This document shows positions 1 through 8,727 of a DNA stretch of 64,000 nt, piece after piece. The stretch is taken from assembly GCA_017522685.1 (NCBI GenBank), contig JAFWYN010000025.1, positions 1 to 64,000 of the forward strand, given 5' to 3'. Numbering within the stretch: position 1 is the first letter of the stretch; each line of letters starts with the position of its first letter. The notes beneath the pieces are model-generated. The model was not told the DNA's origin, ran no database searches, and worked only from the letters and a program-made list of their open reading frames with translations. Source of the DNA: Lachnospiraceae bacterium (GTDB lineage: Bacteria > Bacillota_A > Clostridia > Lachnospirales > Lachnospiraceae). The position numbers and the translations under genes are program-made.

Positions 1-10
1 CTTCTGTTAA

Positions 11-1297
11 GTTTGAGAACCTTGTAAGTTAAGAAGAGTGTAAAACCCGCAATCACTGGTGGTGATTGGGCTTTGTGTTTGAGAACCTTGTAAGTTAAGA
101 AGAGTGTAAAACTCACTTTTCTCTGGGAATCTTTCCAATGCGTTTGAGAACCTTGTAAGTTAAGAAGAGTGTAAAACGCTAAAAAGCCCCTCTCCCATTT
201 GAAACTTGTTTGAGAACCTTGTAAGTTAAGAAGAGTGTAAAACGCATTGAAAAAATTTCAGAAAGATTATGCTGTTTGAGAACCTTGTAAGTTAAGAAGA
301 GTGTAAAACTGGCAATTTCTTTAAGACAGACAACTCGGGGTTTGAGAACCTTGTAAGTTAAGAAGAGTGTAAAACCACCAAAGCAAACAGGGCATGTAAT
401 ACATGGTTTGAGAACCTTGTAAGTTAAGAAGAGTGTAAAACTTTCCCTTCTTGGTGGGTTGTTTCGTTGCCGTTTGAGAACCTTGTAAGTTAAGAAGAGT
501 GTAAAACTATTATAATTGTTATAACTAATATTGAAGGTTTGAGAACCTTGTAAGTTAAGAAGAGTGTAAAACCGGCAATCACTGGCGGAGATTGGGCGTT
601 GTGTTTGAGAACCTTGTAAGTTAAGAAGAGTGTAAAACGAAGTTGCTATTATAGTCAAACACATCACCGTTTGAGAACCTTGTAAGTTAAGAAGAGTGTA
701 AAACAGATTTTTCACGTCTGTGTTGATGTGCTGCGTTTGAGAACCTTGTAAGTTAAGAAGAGTGTAAAACTGAAAGTATCAATATCAATAGGGGTAGACG
801 GTTTGAGAACCTTGTAAGTTAAGAAGAGTGTAAAACTAATATGTGTATTGATAGCAAATATACAAAGTTTGAGAACCTTGTAAGTTAAGAAGAGTGTAAA
901 ACATACTAAAACATTTAAATTTATCGAAAAGCGTTTGAGAACCTTGTAAGTTAAGAAGAGTGTAAAACGCAGATTTTAATATTAATATCGCCAGTGATGT
1001 TTGAGAACCTTGTAAGTTAAGAAGAGTGTAAAACACACTCTGTAACAAATCAGATTCTTGACAGTTTGAGAACCTTGTAAGTTAAGAAGAGTGTAAAACA
1101 GTCATATCCTTTGCTTCAATATACGCTTGGTTTGAGAACCTTGTAAGTTAAGAAGAGTGTAAAACATAATTCCGGCAATCAGTGCAACGATGTTTGTTTG
1201 AGAACCTTGTAAGTTAAGAAGAGTGTAAAACTCCTGATGCCATCACCATGCACAGTGCCCTGTTTGAGAACCTTGTAAGTTAAGAAGAGTGTAAAAT
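11..1297 (+). CRISPR. CRISPR array, 20 repeats, type II-like, trailer end
   Basis: Twenty copies of a 36-bp repeat beginning GTTTGAGAACC and ending GTGTAAAAC are separated by 19 complete spacers of 30 bp (29 bp at 113-141, 508-536 and 1035-1063). Bases 1-10 are the end of another spacer, so the array continues to the left. The repeats are identical except the last one (1262-1297), which ends AAAAT instead of AAAAC; this degeneration marks the trailer end, so the leader and newest spacers should lie off the left edge. A 36-bp repeat with 30-bp spacers and GTTTGAGA/AAAAC ends resembles type II arrays; that assignment is inference because no cas gene or tracrRNA is visible here. Confidence 0.97.
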
Positions 1298-1454
1298 TAG
1301 TCAACAATCGAAACAGATTGCGGACTAAAATTAGTTGCAGTTTAATGTAATAGTCAGCTATCTAGTGAGATTGATGCCTATTGGTATGTATTAAATGGAC
1401 CGTGTACGTGCCGGATATGTATAAAAATTTTAAAGATTAATAAGGTGACCACTA

Positions 1455-1625
1455 ATGAAAACCATCAAATGTGATGCAAGTTTTTGCCAATTTAATAGAA
1501 AGGGTGGAATATGTTTCCACCCCAATTCCCAACCCGGTATCATGAATGATAATATGAAACCGATTGATTATTGTGAAAATTATCGTAAATTTTCGCTGAA
1601 GTCCAAGAAGCTGAAAAGGAAATAA
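1455..1625 (+). CDS. Small cysteine-rich protein (56 aa)
   Basis: The reading frame starts with MKTIKCDASFCQFN and encodes 56 residues. It has four cysteines (6, 11, 20 and 40), in an arrangement like one half of the DUF1540-type metal-binding proteins (CxxxxCxFN, GxC, then a later YC). The C-terminus is lysine-rich. An AAGGTGA ribosome binding site lies 7 nt upstream of the ATG. The stop codon is only 3 nt from the ATG of the next small gene, so the two are probably co-transcribed. Zinc or other metal binding is inferred from cysteine spacing; the function is unknown. Proximity to the CRISPR array is noted but no cas link can be shown. Confidence 0.7.
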   Translation: MKTIKCDASFCQFNRKGGICFHPNSQPGIMNDNMKPIDYCENYRKFSLKSKKLKRK

Positions 1626-1628
1626 GGT

Positions 1629-1895
1629 ATGTTTGGAGAACAAAGTGCATACCGCATCTGTAAGAAGTGCCTGATGCGGGAGCTACAGGACAAAACCGAG
1701 TATTATGAATCTATCGGAGCATTGATTGAAAGGTTGGACCCGGATACGAAGGCGTCGGACGATCTTTATGAAGAACGATTACAGATATGCAAGGAGTGTG
1801 AGATGTTTCTGGAGGCCATGTGCAGAAGCTGCGGCTGTTATGTAGAGCTAAGGGCTGCAGTAGATAAGAATCGATGTCCTAAGAAGAAATGGTGA
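1629..1895 (+). CDS. DUF6171-like cysteine-rich protein
   Basis: An 88-residue soluble protein with a CKKC pair near residue 12, a CKEC pair near residue 57 and a CRSCGC cluster near residue 66, followed by VELRAA and a terminal CPKKK. Two CxxC knuckles and the CxxCGC motif suggest a small zinc-binding fold. The pattern RICKKCL, then a helical middle with YEERL, then CRxCGCxVELRAA fits the DUF6171 family common in Lachnospiraceae, from memory of the family and not from a search. It follows the 56-aa cysteine-rich gene by 3 nt and the AATAAGG before it may serve as a weak ribosome binding site. Function unknown. Confidence 0.8.
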   Translation: MFGEQSAYRICKKCLMRELQDKTEYYESIGALIERLDPDTKASDDLYEERLQICKECEMFLEAMCRSCGCYVELRAAVDKNRCPKKKW

Positions 1896-2224
1896 GAGAA
1901 TGAGGATATTTTTGTCTTGATAAAGCCAGAATATGATATAAAATCACATAAAAAGTATCTATATAAAATAAGTTTGCCATTGGAACCACTATTTCTTAAA
2001 AAAGGGAATCTGATGACAGACTTTTTTTGTATAGACCGACGAAAACATGGAAATGGGATTGAAAACGCAAATAATTGGGGAAAAAGTGGTTCTGAAGTGC
2101 AAAAAATTTTGGTATAGACCGCTGGGAGGTTAGAAAAGGGAACTTATAACACCATTATTTTCTATAGACCCTCTCGGTACATTTCTGTGCCATTCGGAAG
2201 AAATAAAATACACAGTAATATGAA
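1896..2224. other. Intergenic stretch with three TATAGACC motifs
   Basis: No convincing gene is seen. The AT-rich stretch carries the octamer TATAGACC three times in the same orientation (2030-2037, 2114-2121, 2163-2170), each after a T-rich run (TTTTTTTG, AATTTTGG, TTATTTTC). A 66-codon open frame at 1917-2117 has no ribosome binding site and unusual composition and is not called. Confidence 0.5.
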
Positions 2225-2253
2225 AAGGCGACACGCGTCATGCGTGCCGCCTT
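2225..2253 (-). terminator. Rho-independent terminator of cbp (bidirectional)
   Basis: The stem AAGGCG(A)CACGC pairs with GCGTG(C)CGCCTT around a GTCAT loop, with T-rich tracts on both sides. It lies 23 nt past the cellobiose phosphorylase stop codon on the minus strand and could also stop transcription coming from the small cysteine-rich genes. Confidence 0.8.
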
Positions 2254-2275
2254 TATTGTTTTATGATTTAAGGAA

Positions 2276-4711
2276 TTAACCCATAGTAACTACTACATTT
2301 ACTTCCTTCTTGGATGCATCGTAAGGGATTACGTTGCCGTCTACGGCTACGCCGTCCACTACCATGCTTACAACGCCCTTCTGAACATTATTAGGGTTCT
2401 TTACCTCTACATTGTAGATGACACCGCGGTACTCACGAACCAGGCTGAAATCGCCGAATCCGGTAGGTACACAAGGGTTAATCTGCAGACCATTTAAGGT
2501 AGGATATACACCCAGGATGTACTGGGAAATATTGGTAAAGGTCCAAGCTGCTGTACCGGTCAACCAGCTGTTCTTTGCTTCGCCATGGAACTTTGCGTCA
2601 CGACCTGCAATCATCTGAGCGTAGCAATAAGGCTCGGTACGATGGATTTCACTGATTTCTTCGGTATATGCCGGACAGGTCTTCTTGTAGATTTCAAATG
2701 CTCTGTCGCCACGTCCGATTACGGTTTCAGCGATAGATACCCAAGGGTTGTTGTGACAGAAGATACCTGCGTTCTCCTTGTATCCGGGCGGATAAGAAGA
2801 AACCTCACCAAGCTCTAAGTGGTACTTGGTATAAGCAGGCTGTAAAATCATGATACCGTATTCGGTATCCAGCTTCTCCTTAACGGAGTTCAGTGCCTTT
2901 TCTGCCAAGCCTTCCTTCACACCTACACCGGCCAGTACACAGAAGCCCTGGGGCTCGATATAAATCTGACCTTCTTCACATTCTTTAGAACCAACCTTGT
3001 TGCTGTATGCATCGTATGCACGAACGAACCATTCGCCGTCCCAACCTGCATCCAGGATAGCGTCATACATGGCAGCAACTTCCTTGCGAGCATATTCTGC
3101 TTCAGCAGCGTCGCCCATTAATTCGCAAAGCTGTGCGTATTCTTCACCATACTTAACAAACATACCTGCGATAAATACAGATTCTGCTACGGGACCTTCA
3201 CTGGGACCAAAGGTCTGGAAGGATTCACCGGGATGCTCGGAGAAGCAGTTTAAGTTCAGACAGTCATTCCAGTCTGCACGTCCGATTAAAGGTAATTTAT
3301 GAGGTCCTTTGTGAGTAACGGTAAAGTCGAAGGATCTTTTTAAGTGACCCATCAGGCTGGTAGCCTTAGACCAATCGTTATCGTAAGGAACAGATTCTGT
3401 CAAAATAGAGGTGTCGCCGGTTTCGCGAACATAAGCACTGGTACCTGCGATTAACCACAACGGGTCATCGTTGAAGCCGCCACCGATGTCTGCGTTACCC
3501 TTCTTGGTAAGAGGCTGATACTGATGATATGCACTACCGTCTTCAAACTGGGTAGAAGCGATATCGATAATTCTTTCTCTTGCACGATCAGGAATCAAAT
3601 GTACGAAGCCCAGTAAGTCCTGACAGCTGTCACGGAAGCCCATACCACGGCCGATACCTGATTCATAATAAGAAGCAGAACGGGACATGTTGAAGGTTAC
3701 CATACACTGATACTGGTTCCAGATGTTAACCATTCTGTTTACCTTATCATTAGAAGATTCTACATGATACTTGGAAAGAAGTGTCTTCCAGTAATCCTGC
3801 AGAGCTGCAAAAGCTGCATCCACGTCCTCCGCGGTAGCATAGCGAGCTAACATTTCATTTGCGGGCTTCTTATTGATAATACCGTGAGATTCCCACTTTT
3901 CTTCCTGAGGATTCTCTATGTAACCCAGTACAAATACGAAGGTCTTCTCTTCGCCGGGCTGCAAGGTGATATTTAACTGCTGACATGCGATGGGAGACCA
4001 ACCGCTTGCCATGGTGTTCTTACACTGACCGTTTTCAACCACTTCAGGGTTGTCCAAGCTTCTGTATTCGCCCAGGAAGTCATCACGGATGGTATCAAAG
4101 CCTGCGATGGGAGCGTTTACAGAGTAAACAGCGTAGTGATTACGACGCTCTCTGTACTCGGTCTTGTGGTAGATGGTAGAACCAACTACTTCAACTTCGC
4201 CACAGCTTAATAAACGCTGGAAGTTCTTCATATCATCATCTGCATTCCACAGACACCATTCTACATAAGAAAATACTTTTAATTCTTTTGCTTCGGTGCC
4301 GTTATTGGAAATGGTGAATTTGCTGATTTCGCAGTTATCGTTCATGGGAACGAAGGTAAGCAAATCAGCCTTTACATTATTCTTAGTAGAAGTAAAGCGG
4401 CTGTAACCGATACCGTGACGGCACTCATAAGAGTCCAATGTGGTCTTGGTAGGCTGCCAACCGGGATTCCAAACAGTATCGCCATCTTTAATATAGAGAT
4501 ACTTGCCACCCATATCGGTAGGTACATTATTATAACGATAACGTGTTAATCTTAATAACTTCGCATCCTTATAAAAGGTGTAACCGCCGCAGGTGTTGGA
4601 AATCAAACTGAAAAATTCATTGCATCCCAGATAGTTAATCCAGGGTAAGGGAGTTTTGGGAGTTGTGATGACATATTCCATATTGGCGTCATCGAAATAA
4701 CCGAATTTCAT
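2276..4711 (-). CDS. cbp: Cellobiose phosphorylase (GH94)
   Basis: This 811-residue cytoplasmic enzyme matches GH94 cellobiose phosphorylases in length and along its whole sequence as recalled (start [26 protein letters not shown]-like, [26 protein letters not shown] and [13 protein letters not shown] blocks). It splits cellobiose with phosphate into glucose 1-phosphate and glucose, saving ATP. The DWND motif at residues 480-483 carries the catalytic acid of the family (the second Asp, D483). There is no signal peptide, as expected for an enzyme acting on imported sugar. The AAAGGAG site upstream of the ATG is strong. It is divergent from the LacI-type regulator and next to a sugar ABC importer. 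Cellodextrin phosphorylase is less likely because those are longer (about 980 aa). Confidence 0.95.
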   Translation of the reverse strand: MKFGYFDDANMEYVITTPKTPLPWINYLGCNEFFSLISNTCGGYTFYKDAKLLRLTRYRYNNVPTDMGGKYLYIKDGDTVWNPGWQPTKTTLDSYECRHGIGYSRFTSTKNNVKADLLTFVPMNDNCEISKFTISNNGTEAKELKVFSYVEWCLWNADDDMKNFQRLLSCGEVEVVGSTIYHKTEYRERRNHYAVYSVNAPIAGFDTIRDDFLGEYRSLDNPEVVENGQCKNTMASGWSPIACQQLNITLQPGEEKTFVFVLGYIENPQEEKWESHGIINKKPANEMLARYATAEDVDAAFAALQDYWKTLLSKYHVESSNDKVNRMVNIWNQYQCMVTFNMSRSASYYESGIGRGMGFRDSCQDLLGFVHLIPDRARERIIDIASTQFEDGSAYHQYQPLTKKGNADIGGGFNDDPLWLIAGTSAYVRETGDTSILTESVPYDNDWSKATSLMGHLKRSFDFTVTHKGPHKLPLIGRADWNDCLNLNCFSEHPGESFQTFGPSEGPVAESVFIAGMFVKYGEEYAQLCELMGDAAEAEYARKEVAAMYDAILDAGWDGEWFVRAYDAYSNKVGSKECEEGQIYIEPQGFCVLAGVGVKEGLAEKALNSVKEKLDTEYGIMILQPAYTKYHLELGEVSSYPPGYKENAGIFCHNNPWVSIAETVIGRGDRAFEIYKKTCPAYTEEISEIHRTEPYCYAQMIAGRDAKFHGEAKNSWLTGTAAWTFTNISQYILGVYPTLNGLQINPCVPTGFGDFSLVREYRGVIYNVEVKNPNNVQKGVVSMVVDGVAVDGNVIPYDASKKEVNVVVTMG

Positions 4712-4739
4712 TTTGCTAATCTCCTTTGATATTGTTTAG

Positions 4740-4803
4740 TTAAACGATTAAGTAAAACTGGTTTTTATAAGTGCATTATACATAAGAAAAAAGGGGAATG
4801 CAA
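4740..4803 (-). promoter_or_regulatory. cbp promoter with LacI-type operator
   Basis: On the minus strand TTGCAT (4798-4803) and TATAAT (4775-4780) are 17 bp apart, a near-consensus sigma-A promoter. Downstream of the expected start lies TTAAACGATTAA (4740-4751), a near-palindrome centred on CG like LacI/GalR-family operators. Binding there would block transcription of the phosphorylase. Confidence 0.75.
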
Positions 4804-4816
4804 TATCAGAATGTTA

Positions 4817-4933
4817 GAAAACGCATGCAAAAATTGTGAAAAATGACCAAAAATCACAAAAAACGGCAAAAATTATTATTTTTATATTGCTTTTTTGGAA
4901 AAAGTGGACTATATTAAAGGTGCGAAAACGTTT
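4817..4933 (+). promoter_or_regulatory. LacI-type operator candidates before the regulator gene
   Basis: GAAAACGCATGC (4817-4828) and GAAAACGTTT (4924-4933, containing the perfect palindrome AAACGTTT) resemble CG-centred LacI-family sites. The second is 37 bp upstream of the regulator start and suggests autoregulation. Confidence 0.55.
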
Positions 4934-4970
4934 AAGGGATATACAGGTTGTACAAAGGGGATGATTGACA

Positions 4971-5987
4971 ATGGTATCCATGAAAGACATCTCCATCGCA
5001 TGTGGTGTAAGTGTTGCTACGGTCAGTAAAGCACTCAATGACCATAGCGACATCGGAGAGGAAACGAAAAACAGAATCAGAAAAGTAGCGAAGGAGATGG
5101 GGTATTATCCGAACTCCATGGCCAGAGCATTAAAGACCAATCGCACCTACAATATAGGAGTACTTTTTGTGGACGATGCCCAAAGCGGCTTGACACATGA
5201 TTTCTTTTCTTATGTTTTAGATAGCTTTAAGCGAACGGTAGAAGAAAGCGGTTACGATATTACTTTTATTAATAGTAGTAAGAAAGGTCGAAATCAATTA
5301 TCCATTACAGAGCATTGCCGATACAGGAGCTTTGACGGTGTGGTAATAGCCTGTGTAGATTTTTACGATCCCGAAGTACTGGAGCTGATTCAAAGCGACA
5401 TTCCGGTCGTTACCATAGATCATGTTTTTGAACAGCGTACTGCTATCGTATCAGATAATGTGGGCGGTATGAGTGATTTGTTTACATATGTATATAAGAT
5501 GGGACATGACAGGATAGCCTATATCCATGGAGAACCCTCTTCGGTTACCCAGAAGAGAGTGGCATCCTTTTACAGAACGGCAGCGCAGTTTGGCGTAAGT
5601 GTGCCGGATGAATATGTGAGAGAGGCTGCATACAGAGATGTGAAGGCAGCATCCCTTGCAACAGTACAGTTGATGACGCTGGAGAATCCGCCTACCTGTA
5701 TTCTTTATCCGGATGATATCGCCTGCCAGGGCGGTATGAATACCATTAAAGCTATGGGATACCGGATACCGGATGATGTATCTGTGGTAGGATATGACGG
5801 TGTCAAGGCAGAACGGCATGTAGTACCCAGGATTACTACTTTGAAGCAGGATACCGAGCGAATGGGCTATGAAGCGGCCAAGAAATTAATCGGTCTTATT
5901 GAGAGTCCGAAGACCTCTCTAATAGAGCAGGTTATGGTTGGCGGTATAGTTTATGAAGGAGATACTGTAAGAAGGATTGACAAATAG
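4971..5987 (+). CDS. LacI-family transcriptional regulator
   Basis: A 338-residue repressor. Residues 3-50 form the LacI helix-turn-helix and hinge helix (MKDISIACGVSVATVSKALN, then GYYPN). The rest is a periplasmic-binding-protein-like effector domain with the VLFVDD, VVIACVDFY, VVTIDH and SVVGYDG segments of the family. The ATG at 4971 is chosen because AAAGGGG lies 10 nt upstream; the in-frame TTG at 4965 is too close to that site. It is divergent from cellobiose phosphorylase and upstream of a sugar ABC importer, and CG-centred palindromes lie between. It probably represses both units in the absence of cellobiose or a derived sugar; the effector is inferred. Confidence 0.93.
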   Translation: MVSMKDISIACGVSVATVSKALNDHSDIGEETKNRIRKVAKEMGYYPNSMARALKTNRTYNIGVLFVDDAQSGLTHDFFSYVLDSFKRTVEESGYDITFINSSKKGRNQLSITEHCRYRSFDGVVIACVDFYDPEVLELIQSDIPVVTIDHVFEQRTAIVSDNVGGMSDLFTYVYKMGHDRIAYIHGEPSSVTQKRVASFYRTAAQFGVSVPDEYVREAAYRDVKAASLATVQLMTLENPPTCILYPDDIACQGGMNTIKAMGYRIPDDVSVVGYDGVKAERHVVPRITTLKQDTERMGYEAAKKLIGLIESPKTSLIEQVMVGGIVYEGDTVRRIDK

Positions 5988-6144
5988 GAAATTTTGATGT
6001 ACAATACAAACTAGAACGTACAAGTTCACCATAAAACGACAAAAAAGTTGTGGATTTTGTACAATTATTAACTGAATAGTGTTATATTTACATATATACT
6101 ATTATTACATTTTAATCTTTTAATTTTTCAAGGAGGGTTATCTA

Positions 6145-7578
6145 ATGAAAAAGTTAATCGCAACTTCTTTATGTGCAGTATTAGCATTAGGATGCTTAAC
6201 CGCATGTGGAGAAAAGAAAGACACTGCTGGTGATGCAGCAGGAGACAAGGGCGGCGTTCAGGCAGAACAGAAGGTAGTTGAAGCTACTAACGACCCTAAC
6301 GTAAAAACTATTAATGTATGGGCATTTACTGATGAAGTACCCAAGATGATCGACAAGTATGTTGAATTACATCCTGATTTCGGTTTTGAAATCAACACTA
6401 CTATCATCGCTACTACCGACGGTGCTTATCAGCCTGCATTGGACGAAGCTTTAAAGGCTGGCGGCGCTGATGCTCCTGATATCTACTGTGCAGAAGCAGC
6501 TTTCATCTTAAAGTATGCTCAGGGTGATGCAGCATCTTATGCAGCAACCTACGGTGAGTTAGGTCTTGACGTAGCAGCTAAGATTAAGGAAGCTGATATC
6601 GCTTCTTACTCTGTAGATATCGGTACTCGTCCTAGCGACGGACAGGTAGTTGCACTTGGTTATCAGGCAACCGGTGGTGCTTTCATTTACAACCGTACTG
6701 TAGCTAAGGAAACTTGGGGAACCGATGATCCGGCTAAGATTAAGGAAAAGATCGGTGGCGGTTCTGGTAACTGGGATCAGTTCTGGAAGGCAGCTGAAGA
6801 TTTGAAGGCTAAGGGCTTCGGTATCTGCTCTGGTGATGGAGATATCTGGCACGCAATCGAAAACAGCTCTGCACAGGGTTGGATTGTTGACGGTAAGTTA
6901 ACTATCGATCCTAAGAGAGAAGAGTTCTTAGATATTTCTAAGAAGTTAAAGGATAACAACTATCATAACGATACTCAGGACTGGACTGACGCTTGGTATG
7001 GCGATATGAAGGAAACTAACGACAAGAAGGTTCTTGGTTTCTTCGGTCCTGCTTGGTTAATCAACTACACCATGGCTGGTAACTCTGGCGGATCTAAGCC
7101 CGGCGAAGGTACTTTCGGTGATTGGGCAGTTTGTGAATCACCTGTAGGTTTCTTCTGGGGTGGTACATGGTTACTTGCTAACAAGGATTCTAAGGTTAAG
7201 AAGGCAGTTGGCGAAATCATCAACTGGATTACTCTTGACTGCACCAAGGACGGTTTACAGTATGCATGGGCTAACGGTACCGTTGACTGGGATAACGATC
7301 CTTCAACCGCAACCGCTAAGGATACTGTAGCTTCTGGTACTGTAATGAAGATGTCTAATGGTACTTTAGACTTCTTAGGCGGACAGAACATGTTCGACGT
7401 ATTCGTTCCTGCTAATGCATTTGCAAATGGTAAGAACTTAACTCAGTACGATGAAACCATCAACTCTTGCTGGAGAGATGCAGTTCGTCAGTACACCGCT
7501 GGTAAGGTTTCTCGTGAGCAGGCTATCGCTGACTTCAAGACCAACGTAGCAGCTAAGGTAGACGTTGAAGTAGAATAA
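6145..7578 (+). CDS. ABC sugar-binding lipoprotein (family 1 SBP)
   Basis: A 477-residue extracellular solute-binding protein. The N-terminus is a lipoprotein signal peptide with lipobox LTAC; Cys21 would be lipidated, anchoring the protein outside the membrane. A charged Gly/Asp/Lys linker follows, then a maltose-binding-protein-like fold (INVWAFTDEVPKM, FGFEINTTII, GYQATGGAFIYN). An AAGGAGGG site sits 8 nt before the ATG. It precedes two permease genes and is separated from them by a terminator-like hairpin, so it is likely made in excess of the permeases. With cellobiose phosphorylase nearby the ligand is probably cellobiose or short cellodextrins; that is contextual inference. Codon use is strongly biased, as in highly expressed genes. 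Confidence 0.93.
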   Translation: MKKLIATSLCAVLALGCLTACGEKKDTAGDAAGDKGGVQAEQKVVEATNDPNVKTINVWAFTDEVPKMIDKYVELHPDFGFEINTTIIATTDGAYQPALDEALKAGGADAPDIYCAEAAFILKYAQGDAASYAATYGELGLDVAAKIKEADIASYSVDIGTRPSDGQVVALGYQATGGAFIYNRTVAKETWGTDDPAKIKEKIGGGSGNWDQFWKAAEDLKAKGFGICSGDGDIWHAIENSSAQGWIVDGKLTIDPKREEFLDISKKLKDNNYHNDTQDWTDAWYGDMKETNDKKVLGFFGPAWLINYTMAGNSGGSKPGEGTFGDWAVCESPVGFFWGGTWLLANKDSKVKKAVGEIINWITLDCTKDGLQYAWANGTVDWDNDPSTATAKDTVASGTVMKMSNGTLDFLGGQNMFDVFVPANAFANGKNLTQYDETINSCWRDAVRQYTAGKVSREQAIADFKTNVAAKVDVEVE

Positions 7579-7606
7579 TTCTACAACAAGATTAATAAGT
7601 TTTTTG

Positions 7607-7638
7607 GGGCGGACGGATTTGCCGTCTGCCCTTTTTTT
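7607..7638 (+). terminator. Intra-operon terminator/attenuator after the binding protein
   Basis: GGGC-G-GACGG pairs with CCGTC-T-GCCC around a short loop and is followed by seven T. It lies between the binding-protein stop and the permease start, 102 nt before the latter. Partial termination here would give excess binding protein over permeases. Confidence 0.85.
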
Positions 7639-7740
7639 AGCTAAAATCCCTTGCGGATTTATAGGTTGCAAGCGTACCAAGGTGTGAATTTGACAAGGGA
7701 TTTACATCTTCTAAATGAGAAAATACGGAGGTGGAATATT

Positions 7741-8727
7741 ATGCAGCGTAAACGTGTTAGTTATGCTAAATGGGGTTACATTTTTGCAGCACCATTTATG
7801 ATTGCGTTTCTTGTTTTTACGCTATATCCATTGATTACTACATTGATTTATGGTTTTACCAACTATAAGGGTATGAATCCGGGTCCAATTGAGCTTCTGG
7901 ATGAACCCTTTAAGATGTATAAAACCGTTCTGACGGATAAGGTTTTCCTTCCCGCACTGAAGAATACTTTTGTGATTTGGGGTGTAAACTTCATTCCTCA
8001 GATTTTATTGGCACTTGTGTTGGCGGTATGGTTTACCAGTACCCGTCGTAGAATCAAGGGTCAGGGCTTCTTTAAAGTCGTATTATATATGCCCAATATT
8101 ATTACTGCAGCTACCATTGCGATTCTGTTTAGAGCATTATTCTCATATCCTAAGGGACCTGTGAATGACCTTTTGATAGCATGGGGGGTTATTGAAACCG
8201 CTTATGACTTTAGTGTAGATGGTTTTGCGGCAAAGTGTATTGTGGCATTTATCCAGTTCTGGCAGTGGTATGGATATACCATGATTGTATTGATTTCCGG
8301 TATCTTAGGCATCAGCCCTGAGTTGTTCGAAGCAGCGGAAATCGATGGCGCCAGCGGATTCCAGCAGTTCTGGTATGTAACATTACCTAACTTGAAGACC
8401 ATTATGTTGTTTACTTTAGTAACATCTATGATCGGTGGTTTGAACATGTTCGATATCCCCAGACTGTATCTGAACGGTGGTCCTAACAATGCTACTAAGA
8501 CTGCAGCGCTCTACATTTATGAGCAGGCATTTGGTAACAGTTACCGATACAACAGAGCTTCCGCAGCTAGTATGATTATGTTTATCATTATTGGTATATT
8601 GGCTGCACTTGTATTCTACTTGCTGCGTGATAAGGATGAGGCGAAGCTGAATAAGATTATTCGTCAGCAGGAGAAAGAATATAAGAGAAAGATGAAAGAA
8701 CAGAAATTACAGGGAGGTGGCAACTAA
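7741..8727 (+). CDS. ABC sugar permease, MalF-like
   Basis: A 328-residue inner-membrane permease starting MQRKRVSYAKWGYIF. The ATG at 7741 has GGAGGTGG 7 nt upstream; longer in-frame extension to 7651 has no binding site and lies in the leader. Six membrane segments are visible, beginning with IFAAPFMIAFLVFTLYPLI. The EAA loop that contacts the ATPase is present (EAAEIDGASGFQQFWYVTLP). The C-terminal tail is charged and helical. The stop overlaps the next permease start (TAATG), indicating translational coupling. No ATPase gene is nearby; sugar importers of this type often share an MsiK/MsmX-like ATPase encoded elsewhere. Confidence 0.93.
   Translation: MQRKRVSYAKWGYIFAAPFMIAFLVFTLYPLITTLIYGFTNYKGMNPGPIELLDEPFKMYKTVLTDKVFLPALKNTFVIWGVNFIPQILLALVLAVWFTSTRRRIKGQGFFKVVLYMPNIITAATIAILFRALFSYPKGPVNDLLIAWGVIETAYDFSVDGFAAKCIVAFIQFWQWYGYTMIVLISGILGISPELFEAAEIDGASGFQQFWYVTLPNLKTIMLFTLVTSMIGGLNMFDIPRLYLNGGPNNATKTAALYIYEQAFGNSYRYNRASAASMIMFIIIGILAALVFYLLRDKDEAKLNKIIRQQEKEYKRKMKEQKLQGGGN

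Noticed and set aside
179..1048. Open frames on the minus strand of the CRISPR array encoding repeated FYTLLNLQGSQT
   Set aside because: They are translations of the 36-bp repeat; the periodicity comes from the array and there is no ribosome binding site.
1166..1195. Spacer sharing GGCAATCA with the spacer pair at 47-76 and 573-602
   Set aside because: Only about ten bases agree and the rest diverges, which is within chance for 19 spacers.
1917..2117. 66-codon frame in the AT-rich gap
   Set aside because: No ribosome binding site, no domain-like sequence, and it runs across the TATAGACC repeats.
7651..7740. N-terminal extension of the MalF-like permease
   Set aside because: The extension lies in the leader after the terminator; GGAGGTGG and a normal permease N-terminus mark the ATG at 7741.
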